From an uncultured Lutibacter sp. (GTDB lineage Bacteria; Bacteroidota; Bacteroidia; Flavobacteriales; Flavobacteriaceae), in assembly GCA_913061425.1 (NCBI GenBank), contig CAJXUO010000008.1:1-13154 (forward strand): a DNA stretch of 13,154 bases. The letters run 5' to 3'. The notes beneath the pieces were generated by a model, which worked only from the letters and a program-made list of their open reading frames with translations, was not told where the DNA came from and made no database searches. Shown here one piece after another: positions 12,571 through 13,154 of the stretch; the first letter of the stretch is position 1; each line of letters begins with the position of its first letter. The translations under genes and the position numbers were made by a program.

Positions 12571-13154
12571 TACATATAATCTTCTATTGGATTACAAGAA
12601 CAGATTAGATTTCTATCTCCATAAGCGTCATTTACTCGTCTTACAGTTGGCCAATATTTATTTTCACTAATATATTCTAACGGAAAAGCGGCTTCTTTTC
12701 TACTGTAAGAGTACTTCCAATCATCTGTAGTAATCATTGCAAGTGTATGAGGAGCATTTTTTAAAACAGAATCTTTAGTAGCTTCATATTCATCTATTTC
12801 TTTCTTGATACTTACTAGTGCGCTAATAAATCTATCTAACTCTGCTTTATTCTCACTTTCAGTTGGTTCAATCATTAAAGTTCCAGCAACTGGAAATGAT
12901 AATGTTGGTGCATGAAATCCATAATCCATTAGTCGTTTGGCAATATCAGTAACTTCGACACCTTTTTCTTTAAACTCTCTAAAGTCAACAATCATTTCGT
13001 GTGCAGCTCTACCTTTTTCTCCTGCATATAAAATTGAATAGTGTTTTTCTAATTCAGATTTTAAATAATTGGCGTTTAAAATTGCAATTTTTGTAGCTTG
13101 TGTTAAACCACCAGTTCCTAAAAGTTTTATATAAGCATATGAAATAATATCTAC
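12570..13154 (-). CDS. gcvP: Glycine dehydrogenase (aminomethyl-transferring), glycine cleavage P-protein, C-terminal 194 residues
   Basis: Pyridoxal-phosphate enzyme that decarboxylates glycine and passes the aminomethyl group to lipoylated GcvH. The frame is open to the right edge, so this is the end of a protein normally about 950 residues long. An in-frame ATG at 12995 lies within the conserved segment GRAAHEMIVDFREFK and is not a start. Landmarks of the P-protein C-terminus are GRAAHEMIVDFR, VTDIAKRLMDYGFHAPTLSF, PVAGTLMIEPTESE and ELDRFISAL, then the closing YWPTVRRVNDAYGDRNLICS. The residue string from the edge, VDIISYAYIKLLGTGGLT, was translated by hand and continues the homology. It is the upstream partner of nudK (TAATG overlap). 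Confidence 0.95.
   Translation of the reverse strand, partial: VDIISYAYIKLLGTGGLTQATKIAILNANYLKSELEKHYSILYAGEKGRAAHEMIVDFREFKEKGVEVTDIAKRLMDYGFHAPTLSFPVAGTLMIEPTESENKAELDRFISALVSIKKEIDEYEATKDSVLKNAPHTLAMITTDDWKYSYSRKEAAFPLEYISENKYWPTVRRVNDAYGDRNLICSCNPIEDYM

Noticed and set aside
12993..12995. Internal ATG as a start for a short 141-residue protein
   Set aside because: The frame continues upstream to the window edge with clear GcvP homology, so this is an internal methionine.
1..13154. Mobile element, CRISPR array, defence or toxin-antitoxin system
   Set aside because: No transposase, integrase, spaced repeats, terminal inverted repeats or known defence domains are seen; the only tRNA is intact with no attachment-site duplicate nearby.

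Overview
The window looks like ordinary chromosome of an AT-rich member of the Bacteroidetes, most likely family Flavobacteriaceae. Promoters follow the Bacteroidetes form (TTTG, 18-19 bases, then TAnnTTTG), ribosome binding sites are weak and A-rich, all thirteen stop codons in view are TAA, and lipoprotein signal peptides end in SSC or FSC. One lipoprotein also has the acidic post-cysteine signal used for surface export in this group. The gene set (PafA-type phosphatase, a lone mlaEF pair, type B L31, pdhA-pdhC without E1 beta, NudK, GcvP) fits the same group. I see no insertion sequence, phage gene, integrase, CRISPR array or toxin-antitoxin pair.

Layout. At the left edge lies the 5' part of a secreted PafA-type alkaline phosphatase (minus strand, cut by the window). 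Divergent from it is mlaE-mlaF (plus), the permease and ATPase of a lipid transporter, followed by tRNA-Lys(UUU) with its own promoter. A strong hairpin terminator ends this rightward unit and also the leftward unit that meets it. The leftward unit (8775 down to 2374) is a tightly spaced series of six genes: a glutaminyl-peptide cyclotransferase lipoprotein, a beta-helix surface lipoprotein of unknown function, a short-chain dehydrogenase, a SprT-like zinc metalloprotease-fold protein, mannose-1-phosphate guanylyltransferase, and a DUF389 membrane protein. Divergent from its head is rpmE2 (ribosomal protein L31 type B); the two promoters there physically overlap. Next come, all on the minus strand, the end of gcvP (cut by the right edge), nudK, pdhA and pdhC, closed by their own terminator between pdhC and rpmE2.

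How the genes relate. pdhA and pdhC supply E1 alpha and the doubly lipoylated E2 of pyruvate dehydrogenase. GcvP is the decarboxylase of the glycine cleavage system, which also uses a lipoyl carrier. ManC makes GDP-mannose and NudK is predicted to hydrolyse it, so both ends of one sugar-nucleotide pool are encoded here. Three junctions (mlaE/mlaF, gcvP/nudK, pdhA/pdhC) are TAATG overlaps, suggesting translational coupling.

I found no convincing new multi-gene system. The most interesting items are the overlapping divergent promoters at 8828-8867, the uncharacterised beta-helix lipoprotein abutting a dehydrogenase gene, and the DUF389 protein with a long soluble, coiled-coil tail.
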